Assembly (NCBI GenBank): GCA_022495995.1
Contig: JAFEMH010000931.1
Coordinates: 62,001-126,000, forward strand
Source: Adenophora triphylla var. japonica
Lineage: Eukaryota > Streptophyta > Magnoliopsida > Asterales > Campanulaceae
DNA: 64,000 nt
Direction: 5' to 3'
Below, piece by piece: positions 11,340 through 23,830 of this stretch (its first letter is position 1; each line of letters starts with the position of its first letter). Under the pieces are notes generated by a model. The model did no database searches and had not been told where the DNA came from. It saw only the letters and a list, made by a program, of their open reading frames with translations. The translations under genes and the position numbers were made by a program.

Positions 11340-11582
11340 TTCGGCCGAGTCAAGGAAAGTGCTCGGCCGAGCAAAACACTCCAGAGAACACCCCTTTCTG
11401 ATCCCTCACGCTCGGCCGAGTTCTTAGGGTGCTCGACCGAGTCCTTATGGGTGCTCAGCCGAGCACTATCCTTGACTCGGCCGAGCAATATGACCGTTGG
11501 ATGGCGCCTTTTCAAAAATTTTCAAACGTTGTGCTGATACAAATGGGGTGCTCGGCCGAGTCAAGGAATGTGCTCGGCCGAG
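11340..11582. repeat. Palindrome cluster CTCGGCCGAG in copia A leader
   Basis: Eight 10-bp palindromes at 11340, 11362, 11411, 11432, 11454, 11476, 11551 and 11573. Five are perfect CTCGGCCGAG; those at 11340, 11432 and 11454 differ by one base. Start-to-start spacing is 22, 49, 21, 22, 22, 75, 22. The pairs at 11340/11362 and 11551/11573 share flanks (GAGTCAAGGAA between copies), and the 11454/11476 pair is the same unit inverted. GC content is far above the surrounding leader. Confidence 0.9.
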
Positions 11583-11958
11583 CAGCCTCTGAACATCAAA
11601 TTTTCCAGATTTAGACTATCAATTCTTAACTTAATGGTGAATCAATATTCAACCAAAGCAAGTAGATTCGCATACTAACATCACATTTTTAAATGCGTGG
11701 CTATGCATATGAACAAACTCACAACACATCCAAGTATGGTGGCTATGTTCAAAAATGGGATAATCTTACATTAAGAATTGAAAGCCTTTTGAGTAAAACC
11801 AAAATTTAGAATTTAGAATTTAATACAATACCCTAGAATCTGAATTAGAGTGATAATGATTCAAGAACACATGATAAACATGGAATCTGAAGAATCAAAA
11901 GCATAATAAAACATAAAGGTTTTTCATAATACTCAAACTTGATCTAGAATATGAGCAG

Positions 11959-11970
11959 GCTCTGATACCA
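11959..11970 (-). other. Primer binding site of copia A (initiator tRNA-Met)
   Basis: Minus strand TGGTATCAGAGC, complementary to the 3' end of plant initiator tRNA-Met, two bases inside the 5' LTR. Confidence 0.92.
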
Positions 11971-11972
11971 AT

Positions 11973-12428
11973 TGTTGGAACAAAATGATCCATCAAACCA
12001 TGAACCATCTCATAACTAGATTAAGAAGAGAAGAAGATGAAGACGGAAGCCTGTACCTGAAGAATCCATGATTGTGTTCTTGATCTTGTTCTTGAATAAA
12101 TGAGAGAGTAGGGAGATAGTACTTCTAAATGATTGTGCCCACACTAGTTCTTCTTAGATGAATGAAGAATGATTTTATGACTGAATTGTAATGTAGTTAA
12201 ATGTCTCAAATGGGCTGATGGATAGCCTATATATAGATTGAGAAGGGACACTTCATTTAGGGACTACACCCTTTCGTAAAGTTGGCGGTGAGAAGTTACC
12301 ATTATGCCCATCATTTAATGGTACTTACACCTAATGAAATTCTACATATTTGGTCTATACTTTAACATTATTAAATGATTATAACATATGAAATTAAATA
12401 ACACATATTATTAATCCATGTTCTAACA
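11973..12428 (-). repeat. 5' LTR of copia element A
   Basis: 456 bp, TGTTGGAAC...TTCTAACA on the plus strand; TSD AGGAG at 12429-12433. Contains TATATATAG near 12230, a possible promoter. Confidence 0.93.
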
Positions 12429-13451
12429 AGGAGTATTTTCAATTAGATTTATATTTACTATTAGATTATTAGATTAAGGAGATTTGTTAAACTTCTATTA
12501 TAACAAGACTCATAAGTTTTTAGTATAAATATGAGCTGTGAGGACCCCGACCCAGAACCTATACGTGTCCCGAGCTGGAGCGTCCTCAAACTAACCCAAA
12601 TTTCCTAAACTTTTAAAACTCATTTTTAACTTTCAACCATAAATACAATTGTTGTAACCATTTCAAAATAACTCTACACCTTTCCATAATGGAGAAATAG
12701 TTGACTACTTGGAAAATAAGAAACTGTTTTAGTTACAAAAAGACATCGGTTATAACATAAAATTAAAGTTTATAAATACAACTCCATAAATGAATGATAC
12801 CCAAAATATACTTTCTATGCCAACCTATTCATACCCCGACAATTCCCAAAATCACTTCCAAACTCCTCACCGCCCTTACTTGGCCGGTCCGCCTGTTTCG
12901 GAATCTAAAAACATTAAAGGGAGAGGGGTGAGAATAAATCTCAGCAAGCTATTATGAATGCAACAATATGCCAAGTAAGATGCAACACATAATAAGGTAC
13001 ATCTCACATATTGGTAAAACGGTAAACACCTTCCGTTACCTTTGTTTACCTTTCCCGTCTGAATCATAAGTCGTATCACTGTGGGCATAATACTCCACTA
13101 TTTCTGTGAATGCATATCCACCAGAACCAATATCATATAACCGAGACAGTTATGATTATAACTCATCTCCTGTGAACTGCTTAGGCATATTCACATCTTA
13201 TAAGACCCGTTTTTCAGGGAACCAAATAAGATAGTAGCAACTCTGTAAGGCTTTCGGCTCAATACAGATGCTATAACCCCAGTCTGTGACCGCAGAAGGG
13301 GAGAGGTCACAGGTATGATGGACCTTCAATCACTTAGAGAACAAATCAATAATTGATTGAATTCCATTATACCCCCCCAAATTACATAAAATATAAACAC
13401 GTTCAAGCACATAATATATACTTGAAATATAATCCACAAACGGGATAAGCA

Positions 13452-13610
13452 ATATAGCCACATGGTAAAATATACTCATGTTCAACAATCTCATAGTGTA
13501 ACATTTATTAAAACAATATGCATAATTAAGCAATATAAACACATGGTAAAATATACTCATGTTCAACCAATAATCAGAGTGCAACATTTATGTAATACAA
13601 TAAGCATAAT
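13452..13610. repeat. Internal ~85-bp tandem duplication in G1 LTR
   Basis: Two units with CACATGGTAAAATATACTCA, GTGCAACATTTAT-like text and AATA(A/T)GCATAAT. The same pair is at ~19530-19688 in the other LTR. Confidence 0.7.
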
Positions 13611-13972
13611 AAAATCCATAAATATGTACTCAAGTAAGATAATGAGATATCATCAACCCATCTTACTTAGTCATTATACAACAATATATGATCTCTATAA
13701 GAATCCAAGTTAACTCTACCAAGTTGGAGTCACATTTAATAAACTGCCAAGTGATTTCTAAGTCGGAGGTAGAGTGCTTCCATAGTTCCATTTTAATCCA
13801 TTCAAGGTGTTATTAAGTGGCCCAAGTAATCTACTTTAACCTAGGTTAAAAGGATTAAATTCATATTCCGGAAGGGTTAGGTTCCACTACTTTAAATTGT
13901 TTAAGGATCAAGCTAGGAGGTTGCTAGTGAAAATTCAGCAGGAAAAGGAACTGGACACAATTCTGTCGACAT

Positions 13973-14076
13973 GGGCGACCGCCCAAAGGAGTATGGGCGA
14001 CCGCCCAAGCAAGGGTAATATGAAGGGTATTTTCTGTGGTCATGGGCGACCGCCCAGCTCCCATGGGCGACCGCCC
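13973..14076. repeat. Palindrome cluster GGGCGACCGCCC in G1 3' LTR
   Basis: Four copies at 13973, 13995, 14044 and 14065, all GGGCGACCGCCC: arms GGGCG/CGCCC around AC, mostly preceded by AT and followed by A. Start-to-start spacing 22, 49, 21. Confidence 0.92.
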
Positions 14077-15202
14077 AAGAGGCGATTTTTCCAGATTTCA
14101 GTTAAATCAAATCCAAACCCAAGCATGCTCAAATTTAGTGAACTTAGAGGGCTTACTAACCTCATAACTCTCATACTAAATCATATAACCCAAAATGATT
14201 TAATCTTATCTCATTTATCCCTTGAATCTCTACTCATTTCACTCTCACATTCAGAGTCTAAACTTCATAATTTAATTAACCCAAAATAACATAAACCTAG
14301 ATTATTTTCACAAGATTTCCAACCCCTTCACCAACACATTTCAAGTTAATTCTTTTAAAACTAACTTCACCCATTTAACTAACCCATTTCAAGTTTTCAT
14401 TCTCTAAATCTAACTCCACCCATTTCTTCCATTCTTTAACACTTCCAAGAACAACAACATTTTCCTATGACCTTAACCAATTCCTTCATTTCAAGAAAGT
14501 TTCCAAAGCATCCAATAAGCATTATAACAACAATAACAACAATAAATATCTCATGAACATTTAGAGGAATGAAAGTCATAATAACTCACCTTATCAAATA
14601 CAAGATGAAATGAAGTTTTTCTTGGCTTGATCAACTCTCCTAGTTGTTCCACTCTCAAAAGTACAACCGAATTTGAAAATGGAGGAGGATTTATCTTGGG
14701 AATAATTTGGGAAATGAAGCTTTCATGAGGAGGTTTTTTCATGGAGATTGTAAGAAGAAAATGAAGGAGGATGATGAAGGAGGTGAATAAAAGGGACAAG
14801 GGAGTATGGGAGGTGTAAGGGGAAAGTATGGGAGGAGTAAGGTCATTCTTGACTAAGGAGTGTAGGGAGGATTTTAAGGAATAAGCCCCCCCCCCCCCCA
14901 CTATTTTAAATAAAAGGCTTTCAACATCAATATTCCAAAGCATTTAAACTAAACCCTCCTACTCAAATACTTTATCCCACACACATTAACCCCCTTTTAC
15001 ATTTTATTCATTTTCTATTATTATATTTTCTCCAAAATGCTTTATTTTATTTTTCTAGAAATTCTAAGGATTCTAAATTATTTTCCAACCATTTTATCTT
15101 AAAATAAGAAATTAAAGACATAAATAAACACATAAAGTTAACATAAATTTTAAAAGCATATAATGTAATATTAAAATTGTGCCTAGGGTTAGGGTCGTTA
15201 CA

Positions 15203-18200
15203 CTCACTCCCCCTTAAAGAAAATTCGTCCCGAATTTGACTGTCACTTACCTAGATGTTCAACCAGCCTCGGTTACTTATGTATACCTCAGACTCCAATT
15301 CCCAAATAGTCTCTTCAATGCTGTGATCCTTCCCCAAGATTTCTAATTCCATTAATAATACGATATTACAACTTAATGTTCCAAGAATACCCAACAGATA
15401 TCACTAACCCGAATTTTCACGACCTCAATAAAAATACAATTAAATAAAAGTATTACAACTTATGTCTCCAAATACATTAAGATATTACCTTTGAAACTTC
15501 AAATACTCTAGAAGCTGCTCCAAGCCAGTCTATAAGTCAAATCACCAACCCTTTCTAAAACTTCAAATGGATTAATAAACTTTGGCGCCAATTTACCTTA
15601 GGTCTTGCTTCACCAACCTCACCCCAATAAATTGGAGATCGATATCTTCTTCCCGAACTACACCTCATACGGTTTTATCTCAATGTTAGAATGATAACTG
15701 CCATTATACGCACCCAATCACTGGTAACCATACTTCCTATCGACTACTAACATTCATTGTTTATGCCCGTAGCATATCCTCTACAATAAGTAACGATTCC
15801 TCAAATTTTCACAAGGTTAAACTTAATAGCATTCCTACATTCTAAAAGGACCTTCCCCACTTGATGTCTATCCAATCCATTTAATACTATGAGATTTATA
15901 CCATCAAACTATCCCCTAACATATATGAGGACTTGATCAAAGAATCTCATCACTATATTCCTATATAATGAGTAGGAACTACAAATCAACTTCCTATAAA
16001 CAAAACAACACACCCTTTTTACTTCCAAGGTAACTCAATCACAAAATTCATCGTGATAATACTCTCAAGTTCAATCTAGAACTCTAAATGTTCTAACAAA
16101 TCTTCCAACGTCAAAATTATATTTCCACATTTGTGCTCAAACCACCTTATGTCTCGACTTACTTGAAACGAGTTAGTTCAATTATCTTATCCGCAGGTCT
16201 CATAATACAACATTAAACAATTGCCCATGGATTAATAAATATGGACATGCTAATAAGACCCTGATTCCACGACGAAATCTTTGGTCAACTATATATCACG
16301 ATTCAATGTTCCAATTATGTTCAGGTCCAGTGACAGATCAATATTCAAATTAAATGGTTGGCCGCCCACAACGGAGCCGATCCAACTCCAATACAAAAAC
16401 CAAGTCTACTGCGACCGTCACATTAATAACCCCATAATTTATCAAATCATTTCTCGGATCAAAACTTTAATACAATTAATCATTATAGGAGAACTAGGTT
16501 GCCTTTCTACTTATTTCTGTACAAATTATATCTTTTAGAACATCAAGTCTTTCTAAAAATTACAACATCTTTCAGAATTTCAAAGGATAGATAAAAAGAG
16601 ATCCAGTGAGACTCGAATGGTTTATTTATTTAAAACTGTCCCATACCAGTTTTAATTAACTAAACCACTCACAATTTTAAGAAATTTTCAAAAGATTGAT
16701 AAGCTAACAAAATAACTCGAGTGATTTAATTATCTACAACCGTCCCATACCAGTTGTAAATAGTTAAATTACTCACAGATTTTAATGTACATAAAAACGG
16801 TTTACTGACCTTATTAAATCAACTATCCCCGAAGGGCACAATTGCTCATACCGAAGTTCAATACACAATCCAAAGTTATAAAGCACATTTAAAACAATCC
16901 TAACATAATATTCTTGTTTGACTTCTATTTATAGTGTGGCCATAACTCATAATATTTCTACTTAGTTAAATTATCCATAAGAACACAAAATCTCGTAATA
17001 CTAATACTATCTTCTATAAATAGCACTAAAACATTCATTAAGATAATAAACTTGGTAAACCATCCTCAATTCCATAATTCCTCAAGTTGAAATTTCAACA
17101 CTTTTACTTAATTTGAGTCATCTATTCCTTACCTTTGATATTGGTATTGTACTTAGTAACAACGTATTGCATACATCAAGTTTCCTATCAACTACCATGA
17201 TTTCCTAATAAGAATATAGAGTTGAAACTCACATAGATCAATCATCCCCGAATTACAATTAAACCTTAACAGTGTAAACTAACTTACCTCTCGATAACCA
17301 TCAACAACTCAAAATCCGTATAACGTCAATACTTTCCCAAGCATCACACCAATTCCTGAAGTGGATCATATAAGTCACAATTAACTATATTTATTATACC
17401 TCTTCTCATTTACCCTAGTTACTTCTCCATAACCAATACACAATCACAAATCATAAAGTTCACACAAGATACAAATGTTGTCTTAAGTATATCCTTAAAA
17501 TAATTATTCACTATAATTGTAACACCCCGAAAATTCAACTAATAACCATTGAGTATTCTACTAGTTTCTAGAATCAGTCATACAATTCATCAACAAGTGA
17601 TAACGAATACTTATTCTTCACAGTTACCTATTTGAGATCTCTCTAATCTATAAATAACCACCAAGTATCATCTTTTCTAAATATGGTAACAATTCATTCT
17701 TACGAAAATTCGCAGAGCTTATTATCTTCTTTATCGAATAATTTCCCAAGTTGAGTCATCAATTTCATTATCCCAATTAGTGTCCTCTATCTAGGGATCC
17801 GAATACCAAAATAGTACTTTACATCAACTCGAAGCCTCAATATCCTGGCATGATTCCTGATGGGAACCCATTTTGAAACTCACATGGAAAACACCACTTA
17901 GTCAACTTATAGGGTGACATCACCTACAAGAATATCTGATTTCCTATTCAACTTAGTAGCAAGAATACAATCAATCTCTCATTAGAGAATATACCTATAG
18001 CACATAAGGCAAATATATGTCAGTTCTATAAGAACTCGTACTCGCGATATCTTATAAGCCATATAATCCCACTTAGACTATCACTTTCAATACTAGTCTC
18101 ATCTGTCTAGTCTCCACCATGAGACAACAACGTATAAATACTCACGCAAGTTATACCATCATAAACCACTCTTAATTAGGCCATATACCTAACCTCAACT

Positions 18201-18611
18201 AAGAGTTCACCAATTCATTTACCACCGGCAATCCATGCCCACTTAATCACAATTACCATGATAATCAAGAATGATTCGAGGTACTATCCCATAAGAGTAG
18301 AACCTCCCGTGCATAAGGCAACTCTTAGGCCATTTATGCAATTAAAAGTGAAATGTAATGCCACATGAGAACGAAATAAACGGGGATTTATAAAAGTATG
18401 ACCCCTAACTCCGGAGACGGGTAATATACCTCAAATAATTGTGGAGGAATCTATCTCTCCATATTGCTCACATTTCCTTGATTCTTTGGTTGGTCATTAT
18501 CATTTTCTGTCATTGAACAAATTCCTGCATTAAACCCTCGACGTCAGTTATCACACACTCTCACTCAGCCTAGACTCTACCCGAGAACTCTAACCGAGCT
18601 CGATACCAAGC
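15203..18611 (-). pseudogene. Decayed gypsy gag-pol interior of element G1
   Basis: No frame exceeds about 85 codons, but remnants are readable on the minus strand. At ~15290-15345 there is a chromodomain-like stretch (KDHSIEETIWELESE) matching the chromodomain of the gypsy element at 32778-33509. At ~15540-15690 there are integrase C-terminal traces (GKLAPKFINPFEVLERVGDL). A possible gag start lies near 18515 (MTENDNDQPKNQ). Its tail ends in the purine tract beside the left LTR. So this is a degenerate autonomous-type interior, not a sequence that was never coding. Confidence 0.7.
18591..18610 (-). other. Putative primer binding site of element G1
   Basis: Minus strand TTGGTATCGAGCTCGG starts directly inside the 5' LTR. 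It resembles the TGGTATCAGAGC Met-type site with changes; the tRNA is uncertain. Confidence 0.5.
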
Positions 18612-21288
18612 CGTGAGGACCCAGACCGGAACCTATACGTGTCCCGAGCTGGAGCGTCCTCAAACTAACCCAAATTTCCTAAACTTTTAAAATTCATTTT
18701 TAACTTTCAACCATAAATACAATTGTTGTAACCATTTCAAAATAACTCTACACCTTTCCACAATGGAGAAATAGTTGACTACTTGGAAAATAAGAAACTG
18801 TTTTAGTTACAAAAAGACATCGGTTATAACATAAAATTAAAGTTTATAAATACAACTCCATAAATGAATGATACCCAAAATATACTTTCTATGCCAACCT
18901 ATTCATACCCCGACAATTCCCAAAATCACTTCCAAACTCCTCACCGCCCTTACTTGGCCGGTCCGCCTGTCTCGAAATCTAAAAACATTAAAGGGAGAGG
19001 GGTGAGAATAAATCTCAAGAAGCTATTATGAATGCAACAATATGCCAAGTAAGATGCAACACATAATAAGGTACATCTCACATATTGGTAAAAACGGTAA
19101 ACACCTTCGTTACCTTTGTTTACCTTTCTAAAATTGAATCATAAGTCGTATCAACTTTGTGGGCATAATACTCCACTATTTCGTGAATGCATATCCACCG
19201 GAACCAATATCATATAACCGAGACAGGTTATGATTATAACTCATCTCCTGTGAATGGCTTAGGCATATTCACATCTTATAAAACCCGTTTTTCAGTGGAA
19301 TCAAATAAGATAGTAGCAATTACGTAAGGCTTTCGGCTCAATACGAGATGCTATAACCCCGCCGTGACCGCGAGAGGGGAGAGGTCATAGGTATGATGGA
19401 CCTTCAATCACTTAGAGAACAAATCAATAATTGATTGAATTCCATTATACCCCCCCAAATTACATAAAATATAAACACGTTCAAGCACATAATAGATACT
19501 TGAAATATAATCCACAAACGGGATAAGCAATATAGCCACATGGTAAAATATACTCATGTTCAACAATCTCATAGTGTAACATTTATTAAAACAATATGCA
19601 TAATTAAGCAATATAAACACATGGTAAAATATACTCATGTTCAACCAATAATCAGAGTGCAACATTTATGTAATACACTAAGCATAATAAAATCCATAAA
19701 TATGTACTCAAGTAAGATAATGAGATATCATCAACCCATCTTACTTAGTCATTATACAACAATATATGATCTCTATAAGAATCCAAGTTAACTCTACCAA
19801 GTTGGAGTCACATTTAATAAACTGCCAAGTGATTTCTAAGTCGGAGGTAGAGTGCTTCCGTAGTTCCATTTTAATCCATTCAAGGTGTTATTAAGTGGCC
19901 CAAGTAATCTACTTTAACCTAGGTTAAAAGGATTAAATTCATATTCCGGAAGGGTTAGGTTCCACTACTTTAAATTGTTTAAGGATCAAGCTAGGAGGTT
20001 GCTAGTGAAAATTCAGCAGGAAAAGGCTGGACACAATTGTCGGCATGGGCGACCGCCCCAAAGGAGTATGGGCGACCGCCCAAGCAAGGGTAATATGAAG
20101 GGTATTTTACGTGGTCATGGGTGACCGCCCGGCTCCCATGGGCGACCGCCCGAGGCGATTTTCAGTTTCGGTTAAATCAAATCCAAACCCAAGCATGCTC
20201 AAATTTAGTGAACTTAGAGGGCTTACTAACCTCATAACTCTCATACTAAATCATATAACCCAAAATGATTTAATCTTATCTCATTTATCCCTTGAATCTC
20301 TACTCATTTCACTCTCACATTCCAAGTCTAAACTTCATAATTTAATTAACCCAAAATAACATAAACCTAGATTATTTCCACAAGATTTCCAACCCCTTCA
20401 CCAACACATTTCAAGTTAATTCTTTTAAAACTAACTTCACCCATTTAACTAACCCATTTCAAGTTTTCATTCTCTAAATCTAACTCCACCCATTTCTTCC
20501 ATTCTTTAACACTTCCAAGAACAACAACATTTTCCTATGACCTTAACCAATTTCTTCATTTCAAGAAAGTTTCCAAAGCATCCAATAAGCATTATAACAA
20601 CAATAACAACAATAAATATCTCATGAACATTTAGAGGAATGAAAGTCATAATAACTCATCTTATCAAATACAAGATGAAATGAAGTTTTACTTGGCTTGA
20701 TCAACTCTCCTAGTTGCTCCACTCTCAAAAGTACAACCGGATTTGAAAATGGAGGAGGATTTATCTTGGGAATAATTTGGGGAATGAAGCTTTCATGAGG
20801 AGGTTTTTCCATGGAGATTGTAAGAAGAAAATGAAGGAGGATGATGAAGGAGGTGAATAAAAGGGACAAGGGAGTATGGGAGGTGTAAGGGGAAAGTATG
20901 GGAGGAGTAAGGTCATTCTTGACTAAGGAGTGTAGGGAGGATTTTAAGGAATAAGGCCCTCCCCCTCCCACTATTTTAAATAAAAGGCTTTCAACATCAA
21001 TAACTAGGTCCTCCAATATTTCAAAGCATTTAAACTAAACCCTCCTACTCAAATACTTTATCCCACACACATTAACCTCCTTTTACATTTTATTCATTTT
21101 CTATTATTATATTTTCCCCAAAATGCTTTATTTTATTTTTCTAGAAATCCTAAGGATTCTAAATTATTTTCCAACCATTTTATCTTAAAATAAGAAATTA
21201 AAGACATAAATGAACACATAAAGTTAACATAAATTTTAAAAGCATATAATGTAATATTAAAATTGTGCCTAGGGTTAGGGTCGTTACA
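18612..21288 (-). repeat. 5' LTR of element G1
   Basis: 2,677 bp. The expected TGTGAGG start is CGTGAGG here (one change). Minus-strand start TGTAACGACCCTAACCC is the usual form for this gypsy LTR type. Confidence 0.9.
20047..20151. repeat. Palindrome cluster GGGCGACCGCCC in G1 5' LTR
   Basis: Copies at 20047, 20070, 20119 (GGGTGACCGCCC) and 20140; spacing 23, 49, 21. The first spacing is one base longer because of an extra C after the first palindrome. In element orientation the block is ~1.1-1.2 kb downstream of the LTR start. Confidence 0.92.
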
Positions 21289-21328
21289 TGAGCACTCTAA
21301 TTTATGTTAACTTTGAGACATAAATAAT

Positions 21329-21618
21329 ACTCCCTCCGTCCTGGTCGAAGTGTTCCAAAATCAATCATGCACGGGAATTAAGGAATGAATATATATAATG
21401 CAAAAAGTGTATAGTGAAATAAATGTTGTGAGTATGAAAGTGATGTAGAAAAGAGAAAGTGGGGTAGGGGATAATTAGTGAATATTTATTATGAGTATGA
21501 CAAGTGGGTCCCACAAATAAAAAAGTAATTAAAAACTTTCATTTTTTGGATTGAGACATTTTAAATGGGACGCCAAAAAAGGAAAGGTTGGGACACTTCG
21601 GGCGGGACGGAGGTAGTA
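21329..21618. mobile_element. Stowaway-like MITE
   Basis: Left end ACTCCCTCCGTCCTGGTCGA, right end GGGCGGGACGGAGGTAGTA, ~290 bp, no ORF. Confidence 0.75.
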
Positions 21619-21927
21619 TATAACATATTTTTGGGTTCTTCATATACTATCATGGTATGAGAGAATGAGTTTGATCTTAAAATTATGTCTATATATTTTA
21701 AATAAATTATTGTCACCACCACATCTGGTGGTCCGGTCAGCACACAACCATACTAACTTCATTTTCATATTTTATCATGGTATTAGAGCCACCGATTTGG
21801 TGGCCCGATTGCCGAATTTATTTCCGTTGAAAAACGGTTAAACAATGCTTCTTCTAAACACGGAATGTGCATGACGAAAACGTTGATGAAAGGGCCATTA
21901 ACCTGAAAAAGGGTCAGACAATGTTTC
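21619..21927. repeat. Retroelement remnant with primer-site-like sequence
   Basis: TATCATGGTATTAGAGCCACC at ~21773 has TGGTATTAGAGCC, one mismatch from the Met-tRNA primer site used by plant copia elements. No LTR pair or coding region remains. The gypsy element at 21928 inserted here. Confidence 0.4.
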
Positions 21928-22827
21928 TGTCACGACCCTAACCCTAGGCACTGTTTGGTCACACGTGGAGCACGTGGGAAAGACTCAGACAATGCTTCTA
22001 TGATGCATTATATGGTAGTTTGGTTCATTACATGATGATTGATTTGCTAATTTCATGGATTATGTGTTTATGAGAGATTATAAATTCATTTTGTTATTCA
22101 ATGCTCACTTGAATTACTTGGGGAATTAATGTGGGAAAGATGTCCTAATTTGAAATTTGGAGGGGAAGGAATTATAAAGGTAGTAGGGGCTTTAGAGTAA
22201 TTAGAAGTCTAGGGGTTTAGTTGTAGTTAGTAATACTTGGAGGGCCTTAGTGAAAAATGTTGATATTTATCTTATTAAGAAACCTTCTTTCATTATCCAT
22301 TTTCTTCCTCAATCTCCATCATCTTCTCCATCAGCCTAGAAATTTCCAAAACCCTAGCTATCTTCTTAAAATCCTAGAAATCATCCGGTAATCAGTTTCT
22401 TAGTTTGAGCACGGATTATTGATCACGACGGGGAGTAGAACTCATCTAGCCGGATAAATCGCCTCGTTATTTTTTCATATTTTCAAGTAAGTTATTATGA
22501 TTCTCTTCTATGCTTGTTCATATGAAGTAAATGATGGTGGAATGTGTTATACATGGTAATTGAACCTGTTTGATCATGTTTCTTGGCTTGGAAATTGACT
22601 AGAAAAGAGTTGGGTAAAGAACATGGTAGAAGGACAATGGAATAGTTGGCTAGCTTTGGGAATTGATGTAGTATAGGTGTTCCATAGCATGGATTGAGGG
22701 TGGTTATGGGTTAAAATTTGTACATAAACTGGTTTTAGTTGGTTTGGCACAGGTTGGTGAAGCCAAAACTTGGTTTTGGGTCTTGGATGGAGCTAATGTT
22801 GAACATCAGCAACATTTCTGGGCAAGG

Positions 22828-23036
22828 GCACGACTCGTGCCCTGGAGCACGAGTCGTGACCTGGTCAAAGTGGAGTCGTGCCATGTCGTGCCTGAAGGAG
22901 GGACGAGTGGTCCTGGTGAAGGGTAAATTGGCACGAGTCGTGCCTAATTGTTCTAAGTCGTGCCTTACAAAGGGACGAAGGATTTTGGGGGTGGTGCAAG
23001 GAAGGGACGAGTCGTGTCCTGGGGCACGAGTCGTGT
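22828..23036. repeat. Palindrome cluster GCACGAGTCGTGC in G2 5' LTR
   Basis: 13-bp units with arms GCACGA/TCGTGC around one base: 22828 and 22847 (spacing 19), degenerate halves at ~22869-22913, 22931 and 22951 (20, the latter only half-conserved), 23005 and 23024 (19). In transcript orientation they lie ~0.9-1.1 kb into the LTR. Confidence 0.88.
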
Positions 23037-23830
23037 CCTCCCCTGCAGCCTATGAACCATTTTTCAAGCGTTTAAAACCTAGTCTAACCATTATATAATC
23101 GAACACGTTTCAACTATGATGCTAGTACCACTTTAGTACTATACAATGGAACTTCAAATGGTCCAAACGGATATTGGGAAGGGTTTTAATTATTGCTTGG
23201 AAAAGGGTTGGAAGCCATTGTTGACCGATAACCAAAGTTTATAGAAACTTGGTATTTGATTATGGAACTTGTATGTAAGTTGTGTAATGTGATATTATGA
23301 ACGCGTAGAACTACTTGTACGTCATTGTACCTCTACGTGGTTACCTATGGATGGTTATATGTTACTATGGTGCGTGAAATACCTGTTGCACGACATCATT
23401 GGATTGATCATGAGCATACATGCCATATGTGGATTATTGTGACTGAATAGTGTATATATATATGTTACACTATTTGAGGATTGAACATGAGTAATTGTAC
23501 CATGTTATATCTTGTAATCCCTATGTGTGGATTTAATTTCAAGTAACTGTTATGTACTTGAATGTGTGAGATCATCTGATTATCGGGGGTATAATGGATT
23601 ATGATCACTTATGAGAGATTATTCCATAAGGTGCTCAAATTACATTATACCTGTGACCGCTTCCCCACTGTGTGAGTACCCCGATCCGAACCCATGATTT
23701 GGATCCACTTTAAATTGATTTTGGACTTATATCCTTGCTAAAAGGCAATATTTAGTCCAAATATCCCAGCAGCCCATCAGTCCATTGGGCCTGCCAAGCT
23801 TTCGGCCCAATATGGCCAAAAGGAGTACGC

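Larger units (their letters stand above)
5662..12428 (-). mobile_element. Ty1/copia LTR retrotransposon (element A), full-length, inactive
   Basis: 6,767 bp, bounded by 456-bp LTRs beginning TGTTGGAAC and ending TTCTAACA, with a perfect 5-bp target duplication AGGAG (5657-5661 and 12429-12433). Minus orientation is fixed by the initiator-Met-tRNA primer site next to the right LTR and the purine tract next to the left LTR. Gag, protease, integrase, RT and RNase H are all present in copia order, but broken by one stop inside integrase, other stops and at least two frameshifts. LTRs differ at about 11 positions by eye, so insertion is fairly recent. A 1.4-kb untranslated leader separates primer site and gag, and carries a palindrome cluster. 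Confidence 0.95.
12537..15202 (-). repeat. 3' LTR of element G1
   Basis: 2,666 bp, nearly identical to 18612-21288 apart from short indels (around 13070-13090 and the palindrome block). The solo LTR at 29882-32657 belongs to a related family with the same terminal sequences. A C-run at 14887-14899 is expanded relative to the other copy. Confidence 0.9.
12537..21288 (-). mobile_element. Ty3/gypsy-derived element (element G1) with 2.67-kb LTRs and decayed interior
   Basis: Bounded by TGTGAGGACC and GGGTCGTTACA, with perfect 5-bp target duplication TGAGC (12532-12536 and 21289-21293). Left LTR 12537-15202, right LTR 18612-21288. Minus orientation: a purine tract AAGGGGGAGTGAG (minus strand) abuts the left LTR at ~15203-15220, the same as next to the 3' LTR of the gypsy element at 33550. 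The 3.4-kb interior has no long ORF but holds decayed gypsy pol. It is about 1.2 kb shorter than the interior of the 21928-35897 element. Probably moved in trans, if at all. Confidence 0.9.

Noticed and set aside
11340..11582. Regularly spaced repeats resembling a CRISPR array
   Set aside because: Repeats are 10-bp palindromes with 11-12-bp gaps inside a eukaryotic retrotransposon leader; no cas genes and wrong dimensions.
13330..14943. 83-130-codon ORFs repeated at 19408-21016
   Set aside because: They lie in the two LTR copies of G1, use both strands, and have no protein-like features.
12537..21288. LARD (never-coding large retrotransposon derivative)
   Set aside because: Chromodomain and integrase traces show the interior was once gypsy pol.
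22739..23098. 119-codon ORF in the G2 LTR
   Set aside because: It runs through the GCACGAGTCGTGC palindromes and is not open in the partner LTR as a homologous protein.
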